DNA of 64,000 bases from Drosophila persimilis (GCF_003286085.1 NW_020825317.1:3286001-3350000), one strand, 5' to 3'; positions 35,070 through 48,546 are shown, numbered from the stretch's first letter. The notes: a model not told the origin generated them from the sequence alone. Made by a program: numbers and translations.

Positions 35070-36736
35070 GCATGTGTGTTGAACGAGATCTAAGGAGAGT
35101 GATGATGAATGATGATGACTTAGAGCTATTTCTCATACGATAGTGCAGAAAATACTCATGGTTTGTTCTTCTACAAGCACGCGTATCTATCCACATATCT
35201 CGTGACTCTGTTTGTTTGCTTGCTGCCTGCTGAGGCTGCAGCTTCTTCAATTGAGATCAAGTTACGTTTAATGAAGTCAAGGATGACATTGTTGTAAGTA
35301 CCCTCCCCTTGACTTGAGCCCCGACAGCTAACAGTTTTTAATTTCTCTTCAGAGATGCACATTCATCTCCTCCCAGTCGGTGGCGGTTCCCCTCTATTGT
35401 TTGGCTTTTCGCTGTTTCTATTCCTGGTGTATCCGATGTCTCTCTCTGATCTTTCTCCCACTGACCGTGACCAAAGGCCTAGAAAAAACAGTTAGCACGA
35501 TGGCAAAGCACAAACCGAAGCCGAGCCGCCCAGAATATGGGCATGGCGGAAGCAAGACTTTGATTCCGGGAAGCACCTTAGGCCCGTTTCGAGATGGTAT
35601 TTTCAGTATTTGATGAAGTTACAGATATCTTTGGATGTCATTCAATTCATAAAGAATCACGCACTACTTAAGACCTTCATAGGTGTTCCTTTTTTGTACA
35701 ACCTTTTTGATCAGAACAGGATCTAGTCGGCGTTTCAAATACTTTTTTATGGAATGACAGAGGAATATACGTATACATCTTTAAAATGGGAGGATTTTCG
35801 TTTGTACATTCCTTCTTCGGTTAAGATGAAATAACTATGCGATTGAAATGATTTTTTGTGTATAACTCTTCTAAATATCTCTTCCACTTATCTCTAAGGT
35901 TGTGGATAGGACATAGTTTTAAGCATTCGAATTCATTCCAGTCCAAACAGAACGAAAAGCGCATTCAGTTACTACAGATACCTTTTGTTTGTAGATCTTT
36001 TAACTATCTCTAAAATGGAGGAACTACTTCGCGGCACCATTTGTCTTTTCTACAGATTGCTCTGCTCGGACTCTCCCCAATATATGTACATATGTGGGAG
36101 GATCTCTCCTACAGAGGATCGAGTGCTGTTGAGGCAGGATAGCATTATTTGTCGCTTTCTTATCAAAATGATGGCACATTCTATTCTTAGATTGTGGCAG
36201 CTTATCCGCGAGTGTGTGCGTGCGTGTGTGTGTGTGTGTCTGTGGTGTTGCAAGTCTGTTGAGTGCGGCTCTTCACGCTGTTTTTAAATTAAGATGTTTG
36301 TGCAAATTAATTGGTGGCTGGCATCATTATTACAACAGCGACAAACAATTAGCCTAGATTTGCGCAAGACTCAACTCGAGAGTCGAGTCGAGTCGAGAAG
36401 AGGCGAGAAGAGACGAGACGAGTCGAGGCACTTGCACTTCCAATCTCTGCATCATCATCATCGCCATCGTCATCTGTTGCAGCTGCATTCCTTCCCCATG
36501 TGGCAATTGTTGTCACTTGTGGAGCAATTAAAATGGGATGAATGGCGAATGCCATTCGTACGATTGAAATGAATTGCCATCGAGTGGCCATCACGCATCC
36601 ACACGCATCTCTCCCATTGGGGGGACTCGATTGATTCGATTTAATCGATCGTTCAGTTACGACTATCTATATATAGTTGGTGGGCGAGGTGGGGGAGGTG
36701 GGAGGTGGGAGGAGTGGAGGAGGAGCAAGAACTTAC

Positions 36737-36899
36737 CAAAGCCGATCCATGTGCCACGTGCCTGAGTGCTCTCGGGCCGCTCGAGGGCCAGGAGGGAGCA
36801 CAGCAGCCACAGGGCTGCTGCCCACAGCCGCCTACCCATTGCGGATGTGTGGGTGCGGATATCGATGCGGGTGCTGCGGATGCGTAAGCCGGTCTCAAG
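36737..36899 (-). CDS. trol: Alternative first coding exon of trol: signal peptide
   Basis: Acceptor cgtag at 36900-36901, about 60 bases of 5' UTR, ATG at 36839-36837, then 34 codons to a gtaagt donor at 36735-36736 (phase 1). The coding part is 36737-36839. It reads MGRRLWAAALWLLCSLLALE then RPESTQARGTWIGF: Arg-Arg, a hydrophobic core of about 14 residues and small residues near a likely cut at about Ala27. It lies downstream of the SEA and first LDLa exons and can splice in frame (G|AA, Glu) to the LDLa exon at 20016. It therefore gives a secreted form without SEA and without LDLa 1-3. The acceptor shows that a non-coding exon precedes it. Confidence 0.85.
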
Positions 36900-39800
36900 C
36901 TACGAGTAAAAGGATAAAGCTGTTTCTTTCAGAGGATACCACTGAAAAAACAAACATCAGCAGCTTTTGGAGTGCTTGGAGAATTGTTCTGTTTTGTTCT
37001 GTTCCTCTTCTGTTCCTTTTCTGTTCCTTTTCTGTTTTGGGGCGCATAAAAATCACAGCAGGCGACACGACCTCTCACCCCCGTCTCCCCCGGACAGAGG
37101 CGACACTTCCGCAAACAGGAGGCGACAAGAGCGACAATAAAGGAGAAGGATACTTTAACACACATTTCCGCTACAAATGAAAGCAATGAAGAGGGCCTCT
37201 CATGCTCATGCCCCCACAACAACCATTTTAGTGGCAGGCAGCAGCCATCCCGTCCGGACCATAGCATTGGACACTTCCGTTTTTATCTATGGAGCAGCAG
37301 GAGCAGGAGAAGGAGAACGAGAACGAGAAGGACGAGCACCAGGAAAGAGCAACTCACTCTCTCTCTCTCTCTGTGTTTGTGCCACATTAAGTGTTGGCTT
37401 AATTTTAAATAAACGCAACACAACACAACCTTCAGCCCCCAACCCATTTGCTGTAACCTTCAAGTTCACATTCCTGCCTCATCAAGTGGGTGCCTGCCCC
37501 TGGCTGCCCCGGCTGCCCCCCGCTGCGGAGGCCTTCATCAGCATTCAATTGTTGGGCGAAAGAAAATTCTTAAAAATATATTTCCATATAGAATGGGAAA
37601 AATCCCTTAATTTCTGCTGTGGTCGGGGGCGCCTGCAATGCGAACATTATAAATATGATTCCCAAAGAAAAGAAAGAAGATGACAACGTAGATGGTTTTT
37701 TTTTTTTAATATGGCGGAGATTGAAAGACGTTTATCTGCGGATCTATCATTATCTTTGAAAGGAACTTTGGGGAAGTCGATAGAGAGATATCAATCTAAA
37801 AGATTGCTAAGCTATTTTCTGATTTTGAATTGATGGCATTTTATTTATCTTATTGAAGCCTGAAAGCGGATTGAAAATGGATGGCACTTGTAAATAAATA
37901 AGCAGAGACTGAGAGTAAGGTAGGGAAATAGGTAATCGGACCGATAACAGTTCGATAGATATTTAGTGGATCCATAAACAATTGTGTTTCCATCCAATGA
38001 TAGCTTCATGAACATAATAGCAATCGAAATCTTCTCATTGGAGCGATAAATAGTGTGATGCATAGATGAATGCACCAGAAGAATAGGTTTATTTGTATCG
38101 AACGACAAATGTTTGCAAATCAATTAACTGATTCTGGAATCTACTGAGAGATCTTTGTAGTGGCAGAATCCATCCACTCCGTCCATAGAGCATAAAACAT
38201 ATGGAATGCTAAGAACTCATAACCGATTCCGATTCCGATTCCAAATCCAATGCTCAAGTGGCACACGCCCCTCGAACACGAGTCCGGTGCCCTTGAAACA
38301 GAATCGAAACGAAATCTGAATCGATGACGCAAGCATTGAGGCATTAATCAAACATATTCCCATGCCACATGATCGACTATGATTTTGATTAGCAATCTGC
38401 CACTGAATCACTGGATCGTGGATTACTAATGCTGCCATTGCCACTGCCGCTGCCACTGCCACTGCCACTGCCACTCTGCCGCTGCCACAGTTAAAACGTG
38501 ACCAATTAATGGTTGCAATTTGCTTCCTGGTGAGGGATCCCGGTGCCCCTATTTGCTGCCCCGCCCCCCCGCTGCTTCAAAAATTTTGCCAGAAAAAAAG
38601 CGAAGAATGAAAAGTGTTTCGCGCATAAATTACAACAAATTGCGGCTGGCATTTATTTATTCAACACTTTTTTGTTGTTGTGCGACATGCCGTGAGACCT
38701 AATGAACTTGAACTTGAGATACTTTTTTGCATTCTCCCTCCTCCCTCTCTGTCTCCCTCTCTCTCCCATGCATTTAGACACTCTCTGGGTGTGGCGCACA
38801 CACACGTGCAACAAGGGACACAGAAACAGCAGCAGTAGCAGCAGCAGACCAAACGCTGGACATATGCGCGAGTCGAGTGCAAAGTCGAGTGTCGACTCTC
38901 GGACTCTCGATTGTTGAATGTGAAAGGTTTTGGCTGCTACCCTGGGCCAGAAACACACACAAGGGTGTATGTGACACGGGGATACTGAGTGACGATAGAT
39001 GTGCCTCAAATTGTTGGGTATTCCTCTGCTATGTGGCATCCGCAACTGCGAAAGATGTGAAACGGGGGTATAGGTATCCTCGTTGTCTTACCCAAAAGGC
39101 GGGGAAGGGGTGATCGGGTGGTTGGCTTCCTTTATCGGTATCTGTGAGATACGCGCCTAAAAGCTTTGTTGTTTATGCGGCTTTTCTGGCAAGATGCCTG
39201 CATTTTTCCATATTTTATATCAAGGCACAACAAAAAGTAGTTTTGCTGTTGCTGCTGCTGCTGCTATTGCTGTTGCTGCTGTTGCACGACTATGTTTCAA
39301 TTAACTAAACATTAAAGGAATGCTTTTAGCTGTCCACAACGGTAAGTGGTTGCCTCAAGCAACCGTGTGGCAGCACAACAGTGCGCCAGTCGACAGAGCG
39401 TCATTGAGACCCGGCCAAGTTTCGGGTTACCCAACATGTTACGCATAATAATTGGGGGAATTCCAGCGCCGCCACGAAGGTGGCAGAGGCCTGCACAATG
39501 GTCGAAGCCTAGACCGAAGCAGTAGGAGCATCTCATTCCTCCACTAATGAGATGCAAAGAAGAGATGCTTCTTTCACGGCTATTCACCGATCTCCATTCA
39601 AAAACCTCCACTTCCACCCACATGACAGTGGGACAGGAGTAGCGGAAGGACGATGAGGTTCTCGTCATGGCCGATTTCGCATGTTGTCTAATGATGAGTT
39701 TTTGGTGCAGTCGCCGCCTGCCCAGAGTCATTAGGAACACAAATTGCTATTAAGTCCACTGTATCCTGCTAAACCATATTAACAGTCATTAAAATTAATG

Positions 39801-42800
39801 ATGCATATTTCAAAACGCAGCAGCAGCCGCCGGGAAGCTCCATCAGCAGCGGCAGCGGTTGCAACAACTCCTTTGAGTCTGCAAGGCACTGCCTCATAAC
39901 CGACTTTTGGGGCATAAAATAAAGGGGCTGCAAAAGCAAATGAAGGATTCCAATTTTTCTTTTCGACTCTGAAGTGCTAAATAGGATTCTTTCCTAAAGA
40001 AGTGCGGGAAATGGAAAAGAATTGCCTGTTAATGGAGACTGTTTTCTTCAATCTTAAACAGTAAAAATCATGAAAACTGCATTCAGTCTGCTGGCTTGTC
40101 TCTCAAAGTGCACTTCGAACTGCTTGAGTCCCTCCTTTTCACTTAAGTTCATGACAGACTGCAGTTTCACTTGGGAGTCAGTTGAATCTGCTTATATTCA
40201 GTGCTTTTAAGCACCTACCAGTGCTTTGATAACCGTAAGCCTTAAAGTCTAAGCAGCTTTGATAAGAACACCTATCGAACTGCTTGTTTCTCCCGTATTC
40301 TGTTCCTCCGCTTAGAACTGTATGCTTGAAAACTCAGATTAGACACACATTCATGTTCAGTGCTTCCCCAACTGTAGGCAAATAGTTAGAGCTGAATTAA
40401 TTTTCCTTTCAAAGAGTACAGTGTAAGAGAATATCGCAAGTTCCCACCTTGAAAGCAGCGCATCAGAAACCTCTAGCGGGGAATGAGCAGACTCTTCTGT
40501 ACTGCTTGAAAAAAAAAAACTGCTTCAAACACAGCAGCAGCCCATGAAAGACTGTAAGCGAATCTGTAGTTTCCTTTCTTTCTATTGGATCTTTCCATCT
40601 TTTCTTAACCTCGAAATCATCGGTTTACCTTCGCCATGAAACATTATTTTACCAGAATTCAACTTCGCTCCCAAGCGAAATTCAAATACTGTCGGAAAAA
40701 GCGCAAACGTCGACATTAAAGTCGCACACGTTTCCCACCAATGCGCAAGACGATTCCCGCGATACGATGCGATCCTGAAAACATTTCAATGAACACCATT
40801 CTGCAGACCCAAGCAAATTGTATTCGACAGCTGTCCGAAGACCCGAAAGATCCAATAGAACAGAAGCTCTGAGGAATCCAAGAGCCCGAAAACACTGAAG
40901 AAGCATTCCATGCACAGGCCACAAAATTCGGAGCAGCAGAGCACACATTTTGTTTGTTCTTTGCGATGGCAACGAAAATAGTCTCTTATTCGTATTCGTC
41001 CATATTTGGATGGATATTTTTGTCGTGCAGAGGGCAGGGAAATTTGTCAGCGATCACTTAGACACAGGGTCTAGTCACCTTACGGCCAACCACTCCCCCG
41101 TTGGCTATTTTTGGGGGGGCACATTCAACCGATGGAGATGGAGCTGCAGATGGGGAGAGAGGCGACACATCAGAGGTGCAATCAGTGTCAGGAATATTTA
41201 GCATTTCTCTGTGCCCTGCTTCCCTGTTTCCCCTATCTGTGCCCCTGCTTGTTTGTCTTGCGTGAGCGATCGAGATTTATTTGCTCAATCTCTCTTTACG
41301 TTTCCTATGCAGCCCTCACTTACTAACATATGTATATTTACGTATAGTACAGAAAGCCCAACCGATCTGACCCGATCCAAAGCCAAATCGACTTCTTGGA
41401 TGGAGATTTATGGCCTGGCAACAGGCAAGAGACTCAACAAAACCAACAGCCACCACATCGAACCATCGAGTGGCAACCGCAGCAAGAACAAGCTCCGTAA
41501 GAACCACAAAATGTGGCAAGAAGTAAACCAGTATTAATCGGTGTGGGAAAACGAATAACGAGTGGCAAATAATTGGATGCCCTTTCATTAGGGAATGATA
41601 ACACTCTCTGCTTTAGAGGAACAAACATCGTTTTTCTATTTTCCCATGTCTATGGAGTTCTACGAAATATCGGAGAATATCGTCGTATTTTTGGTGGTCA
41701 AAAACTTCAATATTTTCTCGGCTTTAGTTACATATTTCAAATATCGTTTTTTCAGAGTATAAGCACATTTCTGGGATGAGAACGCAATTACGGAATTATT
41801 CGAAGATTCGCTTGGAGTTGTCTGCTTCGGATGAAGCTGCTGCATGAGATCGGTTACAAGTTTTTAGCGGAATCAGCGTTTTGGCCTACAAATGATTTCA
41901 AAGAAAGGAAACTGAAACTTGCAGTCTTTTGAAAAACGAGAAGCGGTACAGAGTTTGGCAAAGTTTGAAGACAGCGCTAGACATTCAGAAAACTAACTCA
42001 AATTTCCCTTAGAGACAAATCTTTAATAATTTCAAGAGAAAATTGGATCATAAACATATGTATGCTGAAATATGGCACAGGTTTCTTTGTTTAAACTGAT
42101 ACAAATTTAACATTTTTGTGTGTTTTTAACCATTTTTATTGAAATGAGAAATAAAGCTTTGTTTTTTCTCATTGGAAAGGAAATATTTAATACTTTTAAA
42201 CATATTAAGGAATTGGTAGGTGTTAATGGAAACTGATGTACAAAAATGTTGTAATAAACATTACATTGTTGTAAACTGATTCACAAAAATCAGAAAAAAT
42301 TCGACTAAACATCCGGCTAGGAGGACCACTTTCTGTAACCAAGCGAATGCCTTATTCAAACCTTTAAACTTTCAATCAGTTTTGTGAAAAGGAATCTAAC
42401 CTTCTTGCTCTCTGGAATTGCCGTGAATCGTTTTCGGGGGAATTCACGAAATCGCTTTCAAAAAACAAACATCGCCTGCTCTGGAATTCCAGCAGAGTCT
42501 GCATATGCAAAAAAAAGATAAGCAAATCTCTCCCCAGAGATTGTAGGAAGAAGAGCACACTCTCCCCACAACGGATTGCTAATCTGAGCGGAAAGGCCAT
42601 AAAAAAACTTAAGCTCCAAAAAACGAGCGCCAGTGGAAAATAATTTGTCTCTCAAAATTGCACAATATGTAGGATTTCAGGATCCTTTCGCGGCTTGCAA
42701 TGATCCAGCCACATAGAACAGCACTCCAAAAGCTGAACAGATATATTTGTTTGTTGTATATTTTCTGTTTTTCAGTTGTAGTTTAATTTTATACACAATT

Positions 42801-42873
42801 AAAAAAAAACAAATTAAAAACAAAAAAAAGTACAGGCGTACGCGGCACTTTATTGCGGTATGTTTTTGCTTAC

Positions 42874-43027
42874 GAAAAATCGAATTGGAAATTTGGAAAT
42901 TTGAAAACTGCAGTCACAGGACTGTGGACAGTGGACTGTGTGTATGTGTGGATGCCGATAGCTGGTGGGAGCCTGAAGCAGAAACACGCGCCAACGTAAC
43001 GCACACGCAAACGCTTCACGTTGAACT
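42874..43027 (-). promoter_or_regulatory. trol: Candidate alternative trol promoter and non-coding first exon
   Basis: On the minus strand a perfect initiator word TCAGTT (A at 43027) sits at the edge of a GC-rich, CG-dinucleotide-rich block (about 42980-43240). About 150 bp downstream is a gtaagc donor (exon edge at 42874). This would supply the non-coding exon required by the acceptor at 36900. No TATA box and no good DPE is seen. A strong donor on the opposite strand (CAG|gtgagc at 43245-43246) leaves the direction open. Confidence 0.35.
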
Positions 43028-46000
43028 GACGCTGCGGCGACGAGCCCCAGCAGGCGCAAGCTCCGCAGCGCTGCAGCGCGCGGCCCCAAAACGCTCGAGC
43101 AGCGTTGAGCAGGCGCCAACGCGACGCCGACGAAGCGACGACGATGCGACGACGATGCGACGACGATGACGACGAGGGCAATATAGCCGAACGAACGACT
43201 CACAAAGCCCTCGGACGAAGCGCACGAGGGACCACAGCCAACCAGGTGAGCTCTTGGCCCAGTCTGAGGCCACATGTTGCCAAAGGTTCGTGCTGCTTCG
43301 GAGAGTGTTGCCGGGCTTTCGATGTAATGTTGCTTGCAGCATGCTGCTGGGCCTTTTACTGATTTTCGTTCTCCGCGTCTGCGTGATGGGCTTAAGCCGC
43401 CCTATCCCCTCCCACCCCAGCACTGCACTGCTTTGCCTTGCACTGCTTATGGCATGATTCATTCACTCGTAAAGCAGTAATCTCACACCCACACACATTT
43501 GTCTAGAAGGAAACAGCAGCAGCGTCAACGGAAGTCGCGGCCACAGATTTTCACTTTTTTACCCACTCACACAAAGAAGCACTCACATGGAAAGCACTCA
43601 TCAGACATGCACAGCCTCATGGGTGGTGGTGCCCATTGTTTGCTTTTATGATTTTTTATGATTTCATCATCATCCGCGCCAAAACAATGCAGCAAGGGTG
43701 TGCTCGACGGGGGCTAGATTTGTCGTTCAGTAAACAGGAAAGCAGCCAATATTCCCGTGGGACTGGGAAAACCAATTGTTTCTCGTAGAAAATCGCATAA
43801 CATTGACGACATATTTATAGATTTATTTATCATCAAAACCCAAACAAATCCCAAGCTCAGTTATTCTGAGACACCTGTTCGATAAATAATGTAAAATTAT
43901 CGGAATCTTTCCTGGCGAATATTCCTTGTGCTCGTATCATTCGCTTATGAGAAATTTGTGCAGTGTAGCAACGTCACTACTTTACACTGCTTAGCCATTT
44001 TGAGTCTTCTTGATTCTTGATTCCCATAGCTACATCAGCATCTGTATCTGATCCCACTTTTCTTTGCCTTTCCTTCCTGCCATTTCTACTACCATTTTTT
44101 CTTACAATTCCATGGTATCCTTGCGGTCTATTTGTCCCACTTTCGAGTGCATTTTTATTCTATATTTTGTGTTTTTGGCTTAATTTTCGCCCCTTTGTGG
44201 CGTTGGGTCGAGAAAAACAGGCGAAAGGAAAACTAAACTAAACTGAAAAACGAAGAGAGGGAAAAGGAAAAGCGAAAAGCGTTGGCTGGCAAATTCAATT
44301 TGCATACGAGGCACTCGCACTCCGCCATGTGGCCAGCATTTGGCACTTTCGTTGTCGGAGCATTGAAATCTGCAGCCATTTAACACAAGAGCCAGCCCCG
44401 TCGCGGCGACGATGGAGTTGCTAATTGACTCGACCCACCTGTGGGTGGTGTGGCATGGACTTTCAGAGGTGCTGCAGAGCTGGCTGCGCCAACTCCAAGT
44501 GTCTTTTGGCCAAAATTTAATCAAGCAATTCAATGCGACCGCAGAAAGCACAGAAACACACAGAAACACACAGAAAACATACAACGAGAGATATGTACAT
44601 AGATGGAAAAAGCGCCATAAATATAACTTTGAATACCAAATTACAAAATGGGCAAAATATGCGATGGAGAGTCGACTCCGAAATGTAATTACATTACCCT
44701 TCCACCTCCCCCCCCTCCCCCCACCACCCGCCTTGCCGCATTTCGGTGGCAAGCATGAGTTTTGTTGTTTGCATAATCATAAAAAAAGAGCACACAACTT
44801 ACACGCGGCTTCAAGTGCAAGCTGTGCACAGCATCCATTGACGCACTTTCAACAGAAATAGAAACACAGAACGAGAACCAGAACGAGAACCAGAACCAGA
44901 ATCAGAATCAGAAACCAAACCGAAAAACAACCAAACCGACAATCATAAAAACATTGCGAAAGTTTCAAATATCAGAGAGCGACAACAAACGGAGCGGGCT
45001 CCCTATATATCGTAATGCTCTCGTGTTGCATCCACACATATCGTAAGAGTACTCGTTGCAGAACCGCACAACCACAGAGCCCCACAAGAATGAAGAGAGC
45101 ATTAAAACACGAGACGAGCCGAAAGAGAGACCAATCAGAGTCTGAAATAAAAGATATATTAACCCAGATGCTTTATCCATTCGGTATGTTCGAATAAAAT
45201 CCAATGCCACACAACAGTGCGAATGATTCATTCATCCATTCTTCGGGGACAAGTCTTGTGTTCATTCAAGGGATATGCGTGGCAGGAATGCGTGTTTGTC
45301 AAACTTCAAGCCGCATGAAGACCAATCTAACAAAATTATGTCTACCACTTGGACTAAAGTTTAACAGTTTAACTAAAGTTTTTTTGAACAGTTTTTGAGC
45401 TGGCTATAAAATAGCCAATGCTTCCAGGTCCCTCAAATCGCTATCCCCTGGAACCTAGAAGAAGGATCCGTATCTTCTCTGGATCTCCTGCGGCTCGAGG
45501 GTTCTAGAACCAACTAATTTCGTTTCACCAGAAACTCTCACCATTGAAGGAGAGGTGGAGCGAGGGCAAGTGTTGGAAATTCATTAAATTCCCAAGGACA
45601 CAACTTTGGGCGGATTCCTTTTTTTTCGGCAAGAGACTCTCTCTCTATATGTGTGTTTGTGTGTGTGTTGGAGGAGGGGGGGAGGGCGACCTCTGACATT
45701 GCATTTAATCTCGTTGACAGCAGTTAACACGCCCCCAAGTAGTAAAAGCAGGGAAGCTGAAACTGAAGCTGGAGAGAGACCCCGAACAGGGAATAAGGAC
45801 TCTACTCTCTGCTGCTCTGCTGCTCTGCTAAGGGGATGCTGATGGGGAGGATGGAGAGGATGCTGCTGCTCTTGGAGGATGTGTTGTGTGTGTTGCGTGT
45901 GGCACTGCTGCAAGCGGATTATTTAAGTTTATAATACGCTTAGGGGTAATTTTAATCTGTTGCAAATTGTTTTTGCTGTGTTGCAAGAACACAAACACAA

Positions 46001-46727
46001 AAACACACACACACAGACACCCAGCACACTCTATAAGAACCCTCTGCTGTTGCTGCTGTCAGGACACCAAATCACCATCTATAAAACATATTCTGATTTT
46101 TTTTTGTGGCGCTCTCTCTGTACTTTTGTGGCATATTTCATAGATACAATATTGTAATCTGAAGAGGGAGAAAGTGGGGGACCGTGTGGCGGGCGGACTA
46201 GGAATTGCGGTTGCTCTTTGGGGGGTTCTTTCGGGGGTTCTTTGGGGGCGGGCGAAAGTTGGTTTGTAATTTCACTTTTTTCGGTTAAAGGACTTGTTTC
46301 TGCTGCTGCCTGCCTTTGCGCTTCTAGTTTTGAGTTGTTTCAGTTGCAACTCACACAGCGAGCTCCCGGATGCGAATTGTTCAGGGTCAAGTAAATCGCG
46401 AGAGGCATGTGGCAGCGGAGGGATGGGGGCTTCCACATTCAGCTTAACGATGGAATGAAATACTCGCTACCCAAAAAACTTAATTGATATCCAAGACAGC
46501 GTAATCCTTGCAGCAGAATCAACTCGAAGGAAGGTCACATCAAATTAAAAGGAAAACACAGGGAATTCGACAGGAATATGGAAACAACAACATCACTGCG
46601 TAAAGGGTTCGTCTTTAGACAGCGAAAAGTTAAACCTAAACCTTATGATTTCACTGTTGTGTTGTTTCGAATGAATTCTCCTCTTTAGACAGTGCAAGGG
46701 TAAAGCTTAGGGAATGATACGAAGGAG

Positions 46728-46860
46728 CAAGAGCCGCGACTCTACATTTATACCCGATGCTCAGTGAGTATACCTCCCCTTGCCCCGATACGATACGCAT
46801 TGAGTGTATACTCGTACCGAGTGTGCACTGGGTATACGCATCTACGCACTTATTTGAGGG
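46728..46860 (-). repeat. Piece of the TATACCCG dispersed element, inverted
   Basis: It carries a CGCGACTCTACATTTATACC word followed by CGATGCTCAGTGAGTATACC, the reverse complement of the right end and flank of the copy at about 51.7-52.05 kb. It is degenerate after about 100 bp. Confidence 0.55.
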
Positions 46861-47603
46861 AATTTCCCGTTAAATAGGTATGAAAGATGCAGAATTAATT
46901 AATGAAAAATTCACTAATTTTGCTTGAAATATAACACTCCAGTGCACAGAGCACAAGAATTTAAGGTAATTTACAAAGAAACAATATGTACATATTTATG
47001 TATGCACACATATGTGTACACACACACACACACACACACACACTCATAGGGGATTCTCAGACGCTGGAATGTGGCATTCGGCAGAGCACTCGTCCCCCGC
47101 CAGTGGTGCTGCATCCATCGAAAATCCATTAGAAAATCACCCAAAAATGCGAATATTCAACCCAATTCTCGATGATGGCGAAACTTAATTAAAGTCGAAA
47201 GAAAAAGGAAAAGGAGGAAAGGAGGGGAAGGGGAAGCGGAAGGGATACACTATTTCCACTCAATGGAAATATTCCGTTTATTGGGCCAATTAATATTTAA
47301 TATTTGAAATGGATTTGTGCCATTTTGCATTTTGCCAGAGCATAATAATGCTTTGTGTAGTATATGGACTATTCGCTCGAATGATTTTCCGCGATTCTGG
47401 GATGAGATCAGCGAGTAGGTGTCCCAGCATAGTAGTCGTCGGAGATCACGCCATTCGCGGGGATGGGGATTAAACTTAAGAACTTAAGGTGATCGGATCA
47501 CTTAATGGCAAACAATTTAAATGAAATATACGTTTGGCAAATGTAAGGCACAATAAAATCAAATAGAATAAAACAAAATAAAGTAAAATAAACATCCACT
47601 CAC

Positions 47604-47894
47604 CCGGAGACCACACTTCATTTCGACCTGTATCTGGGTCTGGAGTTGCCTCTGGTTCTGGCTCTGGCTCTTGATCTGGTTGCGATACGGTTTCTCGATT
47701 CTCGGTATCTGAATCTTCTTCTGGTTCGCGATCGGCGGGTGCCCCGGACCCAGGGTTGGCGTCCGCGCCGCTGCTGTACGGCGGCGGCGGGCAGCCAGCT
47801 TCGTCGGTCTCATCCAGGCACTCGACTTGCCCGTTGCAGCGGTACGCGAGAGGCAGGCAGATGGAGTCGCATCTGAACTGATCTTCAGTGCAAA
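47604..47894 (-). CDS. trol: Perlecan exon: LDLa module 3 and acidic Pro-Glu linker
   Basis: 291 bp, phase 1 at both ends. The LDLa module runs from VCTEDQFRCDSICLPLAYRC to DETDEAGC. It is followed by PPPPYSSGADANPGSGAPAD and an acidic linker (REPEEDSDTENRE, later QEPEPEPEATPDPDTGR) ending WSP. The two Ser-Gly pairs followed by acidic sequence are possible glycosaminoglycan sites (inference). The acceptor is gccttag (47895-47896) and the donor gtgagt at 47602-47603. It joins the LDLa exon at 20016 in frame. Confidence 0.92.
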
Positions 47895-48546
47895 CTAAGG
47901 CACACCAAAGAAGCGCAAATCAAAAGGGAAAATGTTCAAAATTAAAACAAAGCAATCACAAAAGCAACAAAATTAGTGGAATGAAGAATGAAAGAAGGTA
48001 TCAGCGATCGGGGATCGACCATCACTGATCGGAACGAGCGACTAACGATCATTAATCGATAACTGATCATTCATATGTCGATAACAATTGGCAATAAATA
48101 ATCAGTGATAATTCATCGACAAAACTTAGAGGCAAATAGTTGCACATAAATAACTATACCAAAAGAAGAAATTTGATACATAAATAAGCATATATTACTA
48201 ATCGATAGCAAGAATCACAGTAAATTAACCGATAAATACGTTACAATAGTTGATGCGTAATCATTGATAGTTCATCCATAAGCATCCGAATGTAATAATC
48301 GATAAAAGTCAGCTTTCATTATTCGATTCATTGATAACAATCGGTGACTTTGCTTGCCATACAACGGATTATCGATCGTCAATCGCTGGTTAATGATAGA
48401 GGGTTGGGAGGGATGAAGGATCGGCCGATTCTACGACTATCTAGAGTTTTAGTATGCGATGAGAACGGTATATGCGGGATTAGAGATGCGCTGCGATACG
48501 ATTCGATGACGATCGCTAGCTAATGAAGAAATCCTTCGACATTTAC
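47895..48546 (-). other. trol: Intron of trol, 650 bp, CGATA/ATCGAT-rich
   Basis: Between about 48000 and 48390 there are more than ten GATCG, ATCGATA, GTCGATAAC, CCGATAAA or TATCGAT words in AT-rich DNA. It resembles the segments near 16.3 and 34.8 kb. No exon is seen. Confidence 0.65.

Larger units (their letters stand above)
20017..36736 (-). other. trol: Large trol intron region, 16.7 kb, no exon recognised
   Basis: No Cys-rich, Ig or laminin pattern is seen on either strand. Open frames here are short or of low complexity. The stretch is full of simple repeats (GACA at 22.25, CTG at 23.95, GGCGTT at 24.99, GTTGTAG at 27.5, CA at 28.87, GGGAGT at 29.1, CAT at 30.58, CTTCTC at 30.72, GTC at 31.03 and TG at 35.04 kb) and AT-rich unique DNA. 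The CGATA-rich part at 34.7-35.0 kb is listed separately. Large 5' introns of trol probably hold enhancers, but none can be named from sequence alone. Confidence 0.7.
36900..47603 (-). other. trol: Large trol intron region, 10.7 kb
   Basis: Contains the candidate non-coding first exon near 43.0 kb, a (CA)n run at about 47019-47043, an inverted dispersed-element piece near 46.73-46.86 kb and many short simple repeats. Frames in 43.0-43.3 kb are GC-rich and long on both strands but have no domain signature. No other exon is recognised. Confidence 0.65.

Noticed and set aside
43105..43362. GC-rich frames on both strands, Arg-rich
   Set aside because: They arise from GACGACGATGC-type repeats. 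No domain is seen. I kept the region only as a promoter candidate.
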